A stretch of DNA of 64,000 bases from Sphingobacterium mizutaii (GCF_900187125.1 NZ_LT906468.1:3286001-3350000); one strand, 5' to 3'. Shown: positions 42,649-53,003, counted from the first letter of the stretch. Notes: a model not told the origin generated them from the sequence alone. Translations and numbers: made by a program.

Positions 42649-45264
42649 ATGAGCATAGCAAAAACGTACAATCCAAAAGAAGCTGAAGAGAAGTGGTATT
42701 CCTACTGGATGTCAAATGGATTTTTCCGTTCGGTACCAGATGAGCGTGAGCCATACACCATTGTCATGCCCCCTCCAAACGTCACTGGGGTCCTTCACAT
42801 GGGCCATATGTTGAACAACACCATTCAGGATGTGTTGATCCGTCGTGCACGTATGCAAGGCAAAAATGCATGTTGGGTTCCGGGAACGGACCATGCATCC
42901 ATTGCTACTGAGGCGAAAGTCGTTGCTATGTTGAAAGAAAAAGGCATTGAGAAAACATCCATCAGCCGTGATGAATTCTTGAAATATGCTTGGGAATGGA
43001 AAGAAAAATACGGTGGTATCATCTTGAAGCAATTGGAAAAACTGGGAGCTTCATGTGATTGGGAAAGGACCAAATTCACAATGGACCCTGATCTTTCTGA
43101 AGCGGTGATCGATACCTTCATCAAATTTTACAAAGAAGGCTATATCTACCGTGGAATCCGTATGGTAAACTGGGATCCAGAAGGAAAAACAGCCCTTTCT
43201 GATGAAGAAGTAATCCGTAAAGAGGTCAACCAAAAGTTGTATTACGTTCGTTATAAAATCAAGGATTCCGAGGAGTCTGTGATTATTGCCACAACGCGTC
43301 CGGAGACCATTATGGCGGATACAGCAATCTGTATCAATCCATTGGACGAGCGCTATAAACATCTTCAAGGAAAAACGGTATTGGTTCCATTGATCAACCG
43401 TGAAATTCCGATCATCCAAGATGAATATGTGGAGATGGAATTTGGTACAGGATGTTTGAAGGTTACTCCTGCCCATGATTTGAATGACTATGAATTGGGC
43501 CAGAAACATAATCTGGAGGTGATCGATATCTTGAATGATAACGGTACATTAAATGAGAAAGCTCAAATCTTGGTTGGTGAGGATCGTTTTATCGCCCGTA
43601 AAAAGGTAGCAACCTTATTAGAAGAAGCAGGCCAGATCGAAAAGATCGAGGATTATAAATCGCAAGTAGGTTTCTCGGAACGTACAAATGCAGCCATTGA
43701 ACCAAAGCTATCGATGCAATGGTTCTTGAAGATGGACAAACTTGCTAAACCAGCCTTGGAATATGTTGAGGATGGCACCATTAAATTAATTCCTGAGAAA
43801 TTCTTTGCTTCATACAAGCATTGGATGGAAAATGTGAAAGATTGGTGTATCTCCCGTCAATTATGGTGGGGGCAGCGCATTCCAGCATGGTTCAATGAGA
43901 AGAATGAATGGGTAATTGCAAAAACGGAGGCAGAAGCCATCGCTGAATTTGAAAATACAGGTAAATCTACTGCAGGTATCCGTCAGGAAGATGACGTATT
44001 GGACACTTGGTTTTCATCCGGTCTATGGCCGATGTCGGTTTTTGATGGTGTGAGAAACCCAGAAAACCCTGACTTTAAATATTATTACCCAACGAATGAT
44101 CTAGTGACAGCTCCGGAAATCTTGTTTTTCTGGGTTGCCCGCATGATCATTATGGGTCATGATTATACGCAGAAACCTCCATTCCGTAATGTATATCTTA
44201 CAGGTATCGTGAGGGATAAATTGGGGCGCAAGATGTCGAAATCATTAGGAAACTCTCCTGATCCAATAGAATTGATGGAACAATATGGTACCGATGGGGT
44301 TCGTGTAGGTATGCTCCTATCCTCTCCTGCTGGAAATGACCTAATGTTTGATGTTTCATATTGTGAACAGGGAAGAAATTTTGCTAATAAGATCTGGAAT
44401 GCCTTCCGATTGGTAAAAGGTTGGGAAGTGGTAGATCAGGAAGCAACAGCATCGCAAAAGATGTCTGCGAAATGGTTTGAATCTCGCTTTAACCAAGCAT
44501 TGGTAGAAATAGAGGAACATTTTGCGAATTACAGACTTTCAGATGCCTTGATGGCAACTTATAAATTGATCTGGGATGATTTCTGTTCATGGTACCTTGA
44601 ACTGGTAAAACCAGCTTATCAGGCTCCAATTGAAAAAGAAACTTACGAAACTGTTAAAGGTCTATTCCAAAAGGTCCTGAAATTAGCTCATCCATTTATG
44701 CCTTTCATCACAGAAGAGTTATGGCATGACGAGATCTTTGGAAGCCGTACGGATATGGACTGCATCATCGTAGCTGATTTCCCTAAGGTTCAGGCATTCG
44801 ATGAGAACATCATCAAAGAATTTGCAATCGTTCAGCAGATCATCTCTGAGGTACGTAATATCAGGAATTCTAAAGGTTTATCGCCTAAGATTGCTCTTCC
44901 ATTAGCGATCAATGCGACAAATATTGATTACAGTCAATACCAAGACAGCATCATGAAACTAGCGAACATTGAAGAGTTGAGTTTTGTGAAAGAAAAAGTA
45001 AGTGGAGCGGTGAGCTTCCTTGCAGGAAAAGACGAGTGTTATGTTGCCTTGGAAAACAACATCGATGTTGATGCAGAAAAAGAAAGGATCAGTAAAGAGA
45101 TCGAATACTTGAAAGGATTCTTGATTTCCGTTGACAAGAAATTATCGAATGAGCGATTTGTGCAGAATGCAAAGCCTGAAATCGTGGAGAACGAGAAAAA
45201 CAAAAAGGCAGATGCAGAAGCTAAAATCCAGATATTGGAAGAAAGCTTGAAAAGCTTAGGCTAA
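42649..45264 (+). CDS. valS: Valyl-tRNA synthetase
   Basis: The 871-residue class-I synthetase has HIGH as HMGH (50-53, in PPPNVTGVLHMGHM), a CP1 editing domain (ATTRPETIMADTA) and KMSKS at 528-532 (GRKMSKSLGN). A C-terminal coiled-coil follows (about 805-870, ending in a Lys/Glu-rich helix). It charges tRNA-Val and edits Thr-tRNA-Val. Length and domain order are standard. It stands alone with a terminator behind it. Confidence 0.96.
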   Translation: MSIAKTYNPKEAEEKWYSYWMSNGFFRSVPDEREPYTIVMPPPNVTGVLHMGHMLNNTIQDVLIRRARMQGKNACWVPGTDHASIATEAKVVAMLKEKGIEKTSISRDEFLKYAWEWKEKYGGIILKQLEKLGASCDWERTKFTMDPDLSEAVIDTFIKFYKEGYIYRGIRMVNWDPEGKTALSDEEVIRKEVNQKLYYVRYKIKDSEESVIIATTRPETIMADTAICINPLDERYKHLQGKTVLVPLINREIPIIQDEYVEMEFGTGCLKVTPAHDLNDYELGQKHNLEVIDILNDNGTLNEKAQILVGEDRFIARKKVATLLEEAGQIEKIEDYKSQVGFSERTNAAIEPKLSMQWFLKMDKLAKPALEYVEDGTIKLIPEKFFASYKHWMENVKDWCISRQLWWGQRIPAWFNEKNEWVIAKTEAEAIAEFENTGKSTAGIRQEDDVLDTWFSSGLWPMSVFDGVRNPENPDFKYYYPTNDLVTAPEILFFWVARMIIMGHDYTQKPPFRNVYLTGIVRDKLGRKMSKSLGNSPDPIELMEQYGTDGVRVGMLLSSPAGNDLMFDVSYCEQGRNFANKIWNAFRLVKGWEVVDQEATASQKMSAKWFESRFNQALVEIEEHFANYRLSDALMATYKLIWDDFCSWYLELVKPAYQAPIEKETYETVKGLFQKVLKLAHPFMPFITEELWHDEIFGSRTDMDCIIVADFPKVQAFDENIIKEFAIVQQIISEVRNIRNSKGLSPKIALPLAINATNIDYSQYQDSIMKLANIEELSFVKEKVSGAVSFLAGKDECYVALENNIDVDAEKERISKEIEYLKGFLISVDKKLSNERFVQNAKPEIVENEKNKKADAEAKIQILEESLKSLG

Positions 45265-45287
45265 GAGCCTCAGATATTAAAATAAAG

Positions 45288-45316
45288 AAGCCCTCGCACA
45301 ATTTGTACGGGGGCTT
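45288..45316. terminator. Hairpin between valS and the convergent PepSY-like gene
   Basis: Twelve-base imperfect arms at 45288-45299 and 45305-45316 (AAGCCC core, one wobble and one mismatch), followed by a T-rich stretch. It probably terminates valS and may serve the opposite gene. Confidence 0.6.
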
Positions 45317-45335
45317 TATTATTAGACTAAAACTT

Positions 45336-45836
45336 CTATTTATCGACTCTCAAGAATTTTCCATCGAGATCAAATACTAAATCGGTATCATTTTTCAACT
45401 CTACTGCCATTACATCGATTTCCTTATCGATTGATTTAATGGTCTGCCCAGCATAATTGGCATTGATATATTCCTGTACAGATGAAGGTAATACCGCCAT
45501 AGGTACCACTACATCCCCTTTAGTACTGATTTCTCTCCATTCCCCGTCTTTATCAAAATCAATTTCTGTGTTATCTGAAAGATCCACATCAAAAACGGTC
45601 CCATCAGTTACTGGACTTTGTTTATTTTCAACATGCTGAATGCTGGCATTAGGGAAATGATCCTCGATAAACTGCTTGGCAGCATGAGGTAAAACATCTG
45701 CAGGGTTATTTGCTGGAATTGGACCTTGGGTGGAACCATCTGCCACAGCACTGTCCCCACTGTTTGCATTTTGTTTGTTCTGATTATTGCAGGCCAACAT
45801 TAACAGGGCCGAACCTAATATCAATAGTTTTTTCAT
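45336..45836 (-). CDS. PepSY-like (DUF2874) lipoprotein
   Basis: The 166-residue protein has a lipobox (LMLAC, Cys16), an Asn/Gln/Ser-rich linker and two PepSY-like repeats. The first is at about 50-105 (LPHAAKQFIEDHFPNASIQHVE) and the second at about 108-165 (LPSSVQEYINANYAGQTIKSID). Bacteroidota proteins with this fold are periplasmic or outer-membrane lipoproteins of mostly unknown role. It is a single gene convergent with valS. Confidence 0.82.
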   Translation of the reverse strand: MKKLLILGSALLMLACNNQNKQNANSGDSAVADGSTQGPIPANNPADVLPHAAKQFIEDHFPNASIQHVENKQSPVTDGTVFDVDLSDNTEIDFDKDGEWREISTKGDVVVPMAVLPSSVQEYINANYAGQTIKSIDKEIDVMAVELKNDTDLVFDLDGKFLRVDK

Positions 45837-46034
45837 GTTTACTCCTTTTAAACATAAACAGCCACAACCATTATTTGTTTGAAAAGAAAATTCGTTAACC
45901 TCTTTTTAGATTGCGGATAGCTAATAAATGACACTCGTCATAAATGTTTATAAATAGAGAAAACTTAATGAAATTTGAGTTGTATTAGGATATATTAATA
46001 AATCCGGATTATCATGCTACGTAACTTATAAATC

Positions 46035-46673
46035 ATGGAAAACTTTTTTAAAACCATTAGAACTGCCGTAAAACAATGGTATCTCCCATTGATCGTAGGG
46101 ATCTTACTTGTTATTTTAGGTTTTTATGTGCTTGCTACCCCTGTTACTTCTTATTTAGCTTTATCATTCGTGTTCAGCATTTCTTTTTTATTTTCTGGTG
46201 TAATGGAGATTATATTCTCCCTAAACAACAAGAATGAAATTGAAGGATGGGGATGGTATTTGGCGGGTGGAATTTTGAACACTTTGTTTGGTCTGCTATT
46301 ATTGAGCAATCCTGCCATATCATTAGCCACCCTACCCTTTGTGATCGGGTTCTTCGTGATGTTTAAATCAGTGCAGTACCTTTCGGTTGCTCTGGACCTG
46401 AAACAATATGGAGTCAAGAATTGGGGCTGGATCTTATTATTCTCCATATTGGGGATGATATTTAGCTTTATCCTATTATGGAATCCTGTATTTGCGGGCT
46501 TGACCATCGTGATTTGGACAGGGATGGCCATTATTTCCGCGGGATTTGCTTCCTGTATCCTAGCTTTCCAATTGAAGAAACTGAAGAATATATCTGAACG
46601 CACTCCAGAGGATTGGAAAAGAAGATATGAAGAATTGAGAGAAGAATACCATCGATATAAATCGAATAACTAA
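46035..46673 (+). CDS. HdeD-like (DUF308) membrane protein
   Basis: The 212-residue protein has about six membrane helices arranged as two DUF308 repeats (PLIVGILLVILGFYVLATP, and WILLFSILGMIFSFILLWNP). It is a member of the HdeD family, whose E. coli founder is linked with acid resistance. The C-terminus is a charged helix (WKRRYEELREEYHRYKS) likely in the cytoplasm. It stands alone between convergent terminators. Confidence 0.85.
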   Translation: MENFFKTIRTAVKQWYLPLIVGILLVILGFYVLATPVTSYLALSFVFSISFLFSGVMEIIFSLNNKNEIEGWGWYLAGGILNTLFGLLLLSNPAISLATLPFVIGFFVMFKSVQYLSVALDLKQYGVKNWGWILLFSILGMIFSFILLWNPVFAGLTIVIWTGMAIISAGFASCILAFQLKKLKNISERTPEDWKRRYEELREEYHRYKSNN

Positions 46674-46691
46674 ATTACAATTAGCAAAAGT

Positions 46692-46726
46692 AAAGGCTGG
46701 TCGGTATTAGATATTGGCCAGCCTTT
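46692..46726. terminator. Hairpin between the HdeD-like gene and the RND permease gene
   Basis: Eleven-base arms at 46692-46702 and 46716-46726 pair with one wobble. Convergent genes on both sides suggest bidirectional use. Confidence 0.7.
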
Positions 46727-46733
46727 CGGTTTT

Positions 46734-49700
46734 TTATGAATGTTGTTCTTTTGCTTCTTCTATTTCAATCTTCGGTGGAATCAATTTGTAGATCACCGGC
46801 GTTACGATTCTTGAAAGCAGGGTCGAACTGATCAAGCCTCCGATCATTACGGTTGCTAAAGGAGAAATCAAAGGATTGGATGACCAAGCGATAGGCAATA
46901 AGCCACCAATTGCTGTCAATGTAGTCAGGATAATAGGCAAAAATCTGATCTCTCCTGCTTTTTCAATTGCTTCGTTGAGCTCCATGCCTTCCCTTCTCAA
47001 TTGATTGGTAAAGTCTACTAACAGGATGGTATTCTTGACCTCAATTCCTGCAAGGGCAACAATCCCAATGGTTGCCACAAAGGACAGTGTATTTCCCGTG
47101 GCCAATAAAGCTAAAACAGCACCTACTACACCCAATGGAATTACAGAAAGGACGATCAAGGTGCTCTTGAAGGTTTTGAATTCCAAGATCAATACCGCGA
47201 TAAACATAAAAATGGTAATCAAGATAATGGTTCCGAAACCGCCGAAGGCCATCTCACGGCTTTCGACCTCGCCTCCCATCTCATAGAAGTAACCAGCAGG
47301 GAAAGGGAACTTATCCATCTGCTCGATAACGGAGTTGATAACTTCATCATTTCCATATCCTTTTTTAACAAATGAATTGACTGCAACGGTCCTTATTTTA
47401 TTCTGGTGATAGATATTGGATGGAGACTCCTCAAATTCCAGTGTTGCTAATTGTGTCAATGGAATGGATGTACCGGCCATATTATCAATAAAGATCCCTT
47501 CTAGGGTCTCTATGGTTGCTTCTCCGTCTCGTGGGACACTCACCAAGATATCATAGTCGTTATCATCGGAATTGGGATCGGAATAGGTACCTACGCTATA
47601 TCCAGATAAGGCAATCCGGATAGTCTGATCGATAGACGAAGTCGGTACGCCCAGCGCCATGGCTTTCTCCCTATTGATATTGACCTTGATATCCGTTTTA
47701 TTGTTTTTTATCGGGTTATTGACGTATTCAGAGCCTTCTGTTTTTTTCAACAGCTCCTCTACTTGATACGACAGGGCTTGAAGGGTATCGAGGTTTTCGC
47801 CAAAGACACGGACTTCAACCGGAGAGATGATGGGTACCCCTTGTTCAAAATCACGAACTTCCACTTTTGCGCCAAGATATGGGGTCCATTTGGCTCTGAG
47901 TTTTTCGATCAGGGCCACCTTGTCCTTGGACTTGACATCATCGTGCAATTGCACGAAGATATCTGCATAAGAGACGTCTTCCCTAGCCTGTTGCATATTG
48001 TAGTAAACCCTTGGGTTTCCTTTCCCAACATTGGAGGTAAAGTATTTGACATCCGGGATCTGCTTCAATTCATTTTCTATGGCTCTGGTTATGCTATCCG
48101 TATGTTGAATATTGGATTGCAAGGCCGATTTGACATGGATCATAAATTGCGGTTTCTCTGATGCCGGGAATAAACTGAATCCGACGATCGGGATCAAAGC
48201 CAGTGAACCTAAGAAAATAGCCAAGGCAATGATTGCGGTACGTCCGGGATGTTTCAAGGCTTTGTCCAAGAACACACCATATGATTTATGAATAACCTTT
48301 TGCATGCCTCTAAGGATGGCATTCCCACCTTCTTCCTCATGAGGTTTCAGAATTTTACTGGAAAGGAACGGCACCACCAATAAGGCAATAAACATAGAGC
48401 CAATCACCGAAGAAATAACCGCAATAGGCATACTCCGGATAAACTCTCCTGCCATCTCCGGCATAAACACCAATGGCATAAAGGCGATCACCAAAGTGAC
48501 CGTACAGCCCAAAACCGCCAAGGCTATCTGTTCTGTTCCTTTGATCGCAGCTTCAATTTTGCTATATCCCTCACGCATCCAACGCTCGATATTCTCCACG
48601 ACAACTATACTATCATCCACCACCAATCCTAAGGCGACCACGAAACCGACAATACTCAATTGGTTCAAGGAATAGCCAAAGGAATTCATCGCGATAAGGC
48701 CAATCCCTAAGGATAATGGAATTGCAATCATCACAACCAGAGATGCTCGTGTGCCTAATGGCAATAAAGTGAAAAGAACCAAGAATATGGCTATCCCGAA
48801 ATCAACCGCCAGACCACCTAAACGTTTGTTAACATTATTAGCCTGGTCGAAATTGAGCACAAGGTCAATATTGTCTGGTAGTCCCGCTTTAAATTCTTCG
48901 AGGACCTTCTTGTATTCCTTTTGGGTATCTGAAATATTCATCCCCTCTTTCTGCGCAGCATTGATAAGGATACATTTATAACCATTCAGACGGGTCATGT
49001 GACTGCTTACGCCAAAGGCAGGATAGACATCAGCTACATCCTTCAATAGTATATTGCGTCCCTGGGCACTTGAAATAATGGTATTTTGGATATCGGCAAT
49101 GCTCTGGTAATTTCCAGAACTCTTGACACTGAAAGATTGGCTGCCGGCATTGATACTTCCAGCAGGGATGTTTTGATTTTCACTTTGAACCGCTTGTATG
49201 ATTCGGTTCATTGGGATATTCAACTCAGCAAGCTTGGCCTGGTTCAGGTCAATGCGCACCTGCTGGTCAGGAAGGCCAGAGATCTCTACAGCCTTTAAGG
49301 CTTTTACCTTTTCAAGCTCTTGCTTCAGTTTATCGCTATATTTCTTCATGCTGCTCTCTGAGGCATTCTCGGAAATCAAAGCAGCTTGGATAACACTTAC
49401 GTTGGTAGGATCGATTTTCAGGACCTCCATGCTATAAATATTATCGGGAAGTTCGGATCTCGCAGCATTCAGTTCGCGGACCAGCTCCTGATATTTATCA
49501 TCGTAATCTTGGCCATATTCAAATTCAACGAAGAAGAAAGCAACGCTGTTATTGATGGTCGTTTTGATGGTCTTGATATGGTCCAGGGCATAAAATCTTG
49601 CTTCCAAGGGTTTCACGACCAATTGTTCCATATCCTTGGGACTGGTTCCGGGATGTACAACCAATACCGGGAAAGAAACCCCTTTCATATCAGGGTCTTC

Positions 49701-49805
49701 TGCCCTAGGCATGGTCAGCATGGATGTAATAGCAACCACCAAAATCATCAATACCATGATCATGGTAAATTGGTAGTTCTTAATTGGATATTTAATTAAG
49801 CTCAT
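46734..49805 (-). CDS. RND efflux permease (HAE1 type)
   Basis: The 1023-residue inner-membrane proton antiporter has 12 predicted helices, two large periplasmic loops and the helix-4 proton-relay motif GLVVDDSIVVVENIERW (about 391-407). It starts MSLIKYPIKNYQFTMIMV, as many AcrB-like pumps of Bacteroidota do. The order of transcription is tolC-like, adaptor, permease with gaps of 5 and 18 bases. It exports drugs, solvents or lipophilic molecules through the tripartite complex with the two upstream gene products. It is under a TetR regulator with palindromic operators. Confidence 0.93.
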   Translation of the reverse strand: MSLIKYPIKNYQFTMIMVLMILVVAITSMLTMPRAEDPDMKGVSFPVLVVHPGTSPKDMEQLVVKPLEARFYALDHIKTIKTTINNSVAFFFVEFEYGQDYDDKYQELVRELNAARSELPDNIYSMEVLKIDPTNVSVIQAALISENASESSMKKYSDKLKQELEKVKALKAVEISGLPDQQVRIDLNQAKLAELNIPMNRIIQAVQSENQNIPAGSINAGSQSFSVKSSGNYQSIADIQNTIISSAQGRNILLKDVADVYPAFGVSSHMTRLNGYKCILINAAQKEGMNISDTQKEYKKVLEEFKAGLPDNIDLVLNFDQANNVNKRLGGLAVDFGIAIFLVLFTLLPLGTRASLVVMIAIPLSLGIGLIAMNSFGYSLNQLSIVGFVVALGLVVDDSIVVVENIERWMREGYSKIEAAIKGTEQIALAVLGCTVTLVIAFMPLVFMPEMAGEFIRSMPIAVISSVIGSMFIALLVVPFLSSKILKPHEEEGGNAILRGMQKVIHKSYGVFLDKALKHPGRTAIIALAIFLGSLALIPIVGFSLFPASEKPQFMIHVKSALQSNIQHTDSITRAIENELKQIPDVKYFTSNVGKGNPRVYYNMQQAREDVSYADIFVQLHDDVKSKDKVALIEKLRAKWTPYLGAKVEVRDFEQGVPIISPVEVRVFGENLDTLQALSYQVEELLKKTEGSEYVNNPIKNNKTDIKVNINREKAMALGVPTSSIDQTIRIALSGYSVGTYSDPNSDDNDYDILVSVPRDGEATIETLEGIFIDNMAGTSIPLTQLATLEFEESPSNIYHQNKIRTVAVNSFVKKGYGNDEVINSVIEQMDKFPFPAGYFYEMGGEVESREMAFGGFGTIILITIFMFIAVLILEFKTFKSTLIVLSVIPLGVVGAVLALLATGNTLSFVATIGIVALAGIEVKNTILLVDFTNQLRREGMELNEAIEKAGEIRFLPIILTTLTAIGGLLPIAWSSNPLISPLATVMIGGLISSTLLSRIVTPVIYKLIPPKIEIEEAKEQHS

Positions 49806-49823
49806 GATTTCAGGTGTTTGATG

Positions 49824-50879
49824 TTATTTTTTAACGACGATTGCTGATCCATCCAGCAAATAAGGGCTTCCGGAAATAATGATGGATTGCGCTTGTTCGA
49901 GACCAGCTTCTACCAGCACATCATCATTTTCTATTTTGGCAACCTTGATCTTTTGTTTCTTGGCCGTTTTACCATCTTGCGTAATGAAAACATAGCCTTC
50001 ACGCCCATTGCCGTCCAACAGGGCTGAGAATGGGATTCGCCATTGGTTCCCTACTTTCGTTCCTGCGCTCATGATGATGGATTTACCAAAAATCCCTGAA
50101 GCCAGTTTATAGCTTGGTTTTTCCTTTAATTCCAAAAAGATGGTGAAGGTACCGGTCTGCGGGTCTAAGCCTTCTGATTTCTTGGAAACCACAGCATCTA
50201 AGGTGTCGGAAGGCATGGCATCGGTGCTGATCTTCGCTGGATCACCGACCTTGATTTGGGTCCATTGCTGATCCCCTACACCGACTTTAAGTTTCCAATT
50301 GGCATTGCTGGCGCCATTGACTTGCAGGATGGGGGTTCCAGGGCCTACAACTTGGCCTTCATTGGCCATTTTTGCAAGCACATAACCCGAAACGGGAGAA
50401 TAGATATTGGAATATTGTTGGTTGAAACTAACGGACTTCAGGTCTTGCTGAGCAACATCAAGTGCTGTTTTTGCATTCTGCATTTGCTCTAGAGTCGCTA
50501 CGCTATCTCGGTACAGTTTACTGGCCCGTTCGAAATCGCGTCTTGCCTTTTCTACGGCAAGTTTTGCTTGGCCTGCTTTCGCATCCACTTCAGAGCTCAG
50601 AACGGAAGCCAAAAGTTGCCCTTTGCGAACCGCATCGCCCTCTTTGACTGTAATCTTAGAAATGACTCCGCCGTTTTTAAAGCTTAAAACTGTTTCATCA
50701 TCCGTTGTAAATACACCTGTTGCTTCGATCCCAGAATCCCCTGAACCTACATTGATCGGCATCAATTTAACAGGAATGGTATCTTGAACCGATATTTCGG
50801 TTTTACGCTCTGCTTGTTTACAGCTTGAAATAGAGATTGCTATTCCGGCGAACAAAATGGTTATATATGCTAGTTTCAT
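49824..50879 (-). CDS. RND efflux periplasmic adaptor (membrane fusion protein)
   Basis: The 351-residue protein has a lipoprotein signal (SISSC, Cys20). A barrel-sandwich hybrid is split by an alpha-helical hairpin (about 90-160, KAGQAKLAVEKARRDFERA and LEQMQNAKTALDVAQQDL), followed by a beta-barrel and a membrane-proximal domain. It links the RND pump to the TolC channel. It lies between the other two efflux genes in an operon. Confidence 0.92.
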   Translation of the reverse strand: MKLAYITILFAGIAISISSCKQAERKTEISVQDTIPVKLMPINVGSGDSGIEATGVFTTDDETVLSFKNGGVISKITVKEGDAVRKGQLLASVLSSEVDAKAGQAKLAVEKARRDFERASKLYRDSVATLEQMQNAKTALDVAQQDLKSVSFNQQYSNIYSPVSGYVLAKMANEGQVVGPGTPILQVNGASNANWKLKVGVGDQQWTQIKVGDPAKISTDAMPSDTLDAVVSKKSEGLDPQTGTFTIFLELKEKPSYKLASGIFGKSIIMSAGTKVGNQWRIPFSALLDGNGREGYVFITQDGKTAKKQKIKVAKIENDDVLVEAGLEQAQSIIISGSPYLLDGSAIVVKK

Positions 50880-50884
50880 GGTTC

Positions 50885-52246
50885 TTATTTTAGTTGGTAT
50901 GATGCGTTTTCTCGTTCTAATTTTGCGATTGCAGACAATAATTTGAAGGCTGCAATATTATTGGCCATCTGCGAATTGGTGTATTGGGACCTTGCGTCAA
51001 TAGTTTCGATATAGGTATTTACACCTTCATTGAATCCACGTAATATCAGGCGTTGGTAGGTTGAGGCTGCTTCCATTTGGATTTTCGAAGATTCATAGTT
51101 CTTTTGCATAGCAATCAATTCATTCTTAGCTACCTCAGCAGAAAGTTCCAATTGTTGTTTGGCTTGATCTAATTTGTTCTGCGCCTCAGCCACAGCTATC
51201 TGGTTTTCCTGAATCTTTAAACGGTTTCTATTCCCTTGGAAAATAGGGAAGCTCAATTGTGCACCCACCATGAAATATTGGGATTGACGGCTGACCCGCA
51301 AACCTTCTGCTTGGGAACCTAAATCCAAGAAAGCACTGACCTTTGGCACAAAGGCCTGCTTACTCATCTCTACCAAGGATTCCTGAATGGCTATATTCCC
51401 TTCTAAAGACCTTAATTCTTCCCGACCATCAATGTTTACGGATAGTTCAGGAGTCTTGAGTTCTTTGCCATTATTGATAGCTTGAGCATAATGGATTTCA
51501 GCATCTGCACTTCTATTCAGTAGAGAATTGAAGTAATATTTAGCATTCTTGATTTGTTGTTCAGCTTCTGCAATTTTAGATTCCTGTTGAGCAATTTCAG
51601 CATCTGATCTGATCACATAAGCCGGTAAACCTTTTCCAGCCTCCAATAGCTTCTGATTTACACGTCTACCTTCCTTAGCTAAGTTCAAGGCATTGAGATA
51701 AATTTCTTTCGCCTGTACCGCACTCAAATAATTGAAATAGGCAATCTTGATATCCTTTACTAATTCTCTTTTGTAGGTTTCTGTTTCGGTTTTGCTCAGC
51801 TCAACCATTTTTTCACGAACAACCTTATTGTGCTTGATATCGGTATTGACGATTGGCACCGAAGTCCGGACCTTGGCATCGTAGTAGTTCTTTGGAAGGA
51901 AGGTGATCTGTTCGTTATCAATCTGTGGAAAGTTGTTGCTTTGGGTCAATTGATTCAGGGTGGTATAGACCGGGTTCAACATATCTCCAATGGGTAGGTC
52001 GATTGAACGGCCTCCTTCTGCATGGGAATAGGTCAAGTCGAAGGTGATATTTGGAAGGAACATGCTTCGAGCTACCTCCAGTCCATTCATCGCCTTTTTC
52101 ATGGATAGATCTTTTTGGATCAATACCAGATTGCTATCCAAGCCCTGTTGTACATACTGTTCTAATTGATGGTCTTGCGCGTAACTGATTCCACATATTC
52201 CAGCGAAAATGGCAACCAGTCTAGTTAGTGATTTGTATAAGCTCAT
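50885..52246 (-). CDS. TolC-family outer-membrane efflux channel
   Basis: The 453-residue protein has a signal peptide ending near SYAQ (about residue 24) and two repeats of coiled-coil helical hairpins rich in Gln, Lys and Glu, typical of TolC/OprM. The channel completes the tripartite pump in the outer membrane. It is the first gene of the efflux operon. The palindrome TTAACAGTGTTAA sits two bases before its start codon, so the promoter or translation start is covered by the TetR operator. Confidence 0.92.
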   Translation of the reverse strand: MSLYKSLTRLVAIFAGICGISYAQDHQLEQYVQQGLDSNLVLIQKDLSMKKAMNGLEVARSMFLPNITFDLTYSHAEGGRSIDLPIGDMLNPVYTTLNQLTQSNNFPQIDNEQITFLPKNYYDAKVRTSVPIVNTDIKHNKVVREKMVELSKTETETYKRELVKDIKIAYFNYLSAVQAKEIYLNALNLAKEGRRVNQKLLEAGKGLPAYVIRSDAEIAQQESKIAEAEQQIKNAKYYFNSLLNRSADAEIHYAQAINNGKELKTPELSVNIDGREELRSLEGNIAIQESLVEMSKQAFVPKVSAFLDLGSQAEGLRVSRQSQYFMVGAQLSFPIFQGNRNRLKIQENQIAVAEAQNKLDQAKQQLELSAEVAKNELIAMQKNYESSKIQMEAASTYQRLILRGFNEGVNTYIETIDARSQYTNSQMANNIAAFKLLSAIAKLERENASYQLK

Positions 52247-52248
52247 TA

Positions 52249-52261
52249 TTAACAGTGTTAA
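52249..52261. promoter_or_regulatory. TetR operator at the efflux operon start
   Basis: TTAACAGTGTTAA is a perfect 6-base-arm palindrome centred on G52255. It lies two bases before the tolC-like start and shares its entire sequence with the operator at 52933-52955. Confidence 0.72.
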
Positions 52262-52279
52262 CTATATATTCAAAAAAAA

Positions 52280-52909
52280 CTATTTGGTTGCCTGGATCAA
52301 TCCAACAAGGATTTGGAATGAAGAAAAAACATGTTCTTCCAAATTTCCAGTTTTACCAAACAACTCATGTAAACAATCTAAATGCTGCGTAATATGCAAG
52401 GAAACCAAACCATGCACAGAACTCCAGGCTTGAATGGTCACAAATACAGGATCCATTCCTTTGAAGTAACCGACCTCTTGGCAATCGATTATGGTTTTCT
52501 TTAACAACTCGATAACCAATTCACCCTCTACCCAAGAACTATCTTCTATCTGTGAATTCAGGAAGGACAAAGGCTCCTTCATCATAAACATAACTTGATA
52601 ATATTCAGGATGCATAAAGGCAAATTGAATATAGTTCCTACCTACAGCTTTCAATCTTTCAAAAGGATCTTCCACAGCCATCAATGGGAGAAATTGATCT
52701 TTCAACATCCCAAAGCCTACCTGATGTAAAGCATAAACGATATCGCTTTTATCCTTATAGTATAGATAGATTGTAGTAGGGCTAAAGCCTATTTCCTTTG
52801 CAATCTTTCTAATGGAGGTTGCCTCATACCCTTCCTGCACAAACAGCTTTTTAGCTGCTTCTAAAATCACTGTCCGTAGGTCTTCCTTTTGCTTGATTTT
52901 CTTTTCCAC
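52280..52909 (-). CDS. TetR/AcrR-family transcriptional regulator
   Basis: The 209-residue protein has an N-terminal TetR helix-turn-helix (about 27-60, TSIRKIAKEIGFSPTTIYLYY) and a C-terminal ligand-binding region. It lies immediately upstream of the efflux operon on the same strand. It has a long perfect palindrome 24 bases before its own start and a shorter copy before the tolC-like gene. It is therefore likely an autoregulated repressor of the pump, released by pump substrates, by analogy with AcrR and TtgR. Confidence 0.92.
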   Translation of the reverse strand: MEKKIKQKEDLRTVILEAAKKLFVQEGYEATSIRKIAKEIGFSPTTIYLYYKDKSDIVYALHQVGFGMLKDQFLPLMAVEDPFERLKAVGRNYIQFAFMHPEYYQVMFMMKEPLSFLNSQIEDSSWVEGELVIELLKKTIIDCQEVGYFKGMDPVFVTIQAWSSVHGLVSLHITQHLDCLHELFGKTGNLEEHVFSSFQILVGLIQATK

Positions 52910-52932
52910 TTTGTATTCTTTACAAAAACAAA

Positions 52933-52955
52933 ACTACTTAACAGTGTTAAGTAGT
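52933..52955. promoter_or_regulatory. TetR operator upstream of its own gene
   Basis: A 23-base perfect palindrome with 11-base arms around G52944 and the core TTAACAGTGTTAA. It lies 24 bases before the TetR start codon, in the promoter zone. Confidence 0.78.
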
Positions 52956-53003
52956 TGTTATTTATTTTTCTAAAAAGACAATTAAATGACAATACAACAA
53001 AAA

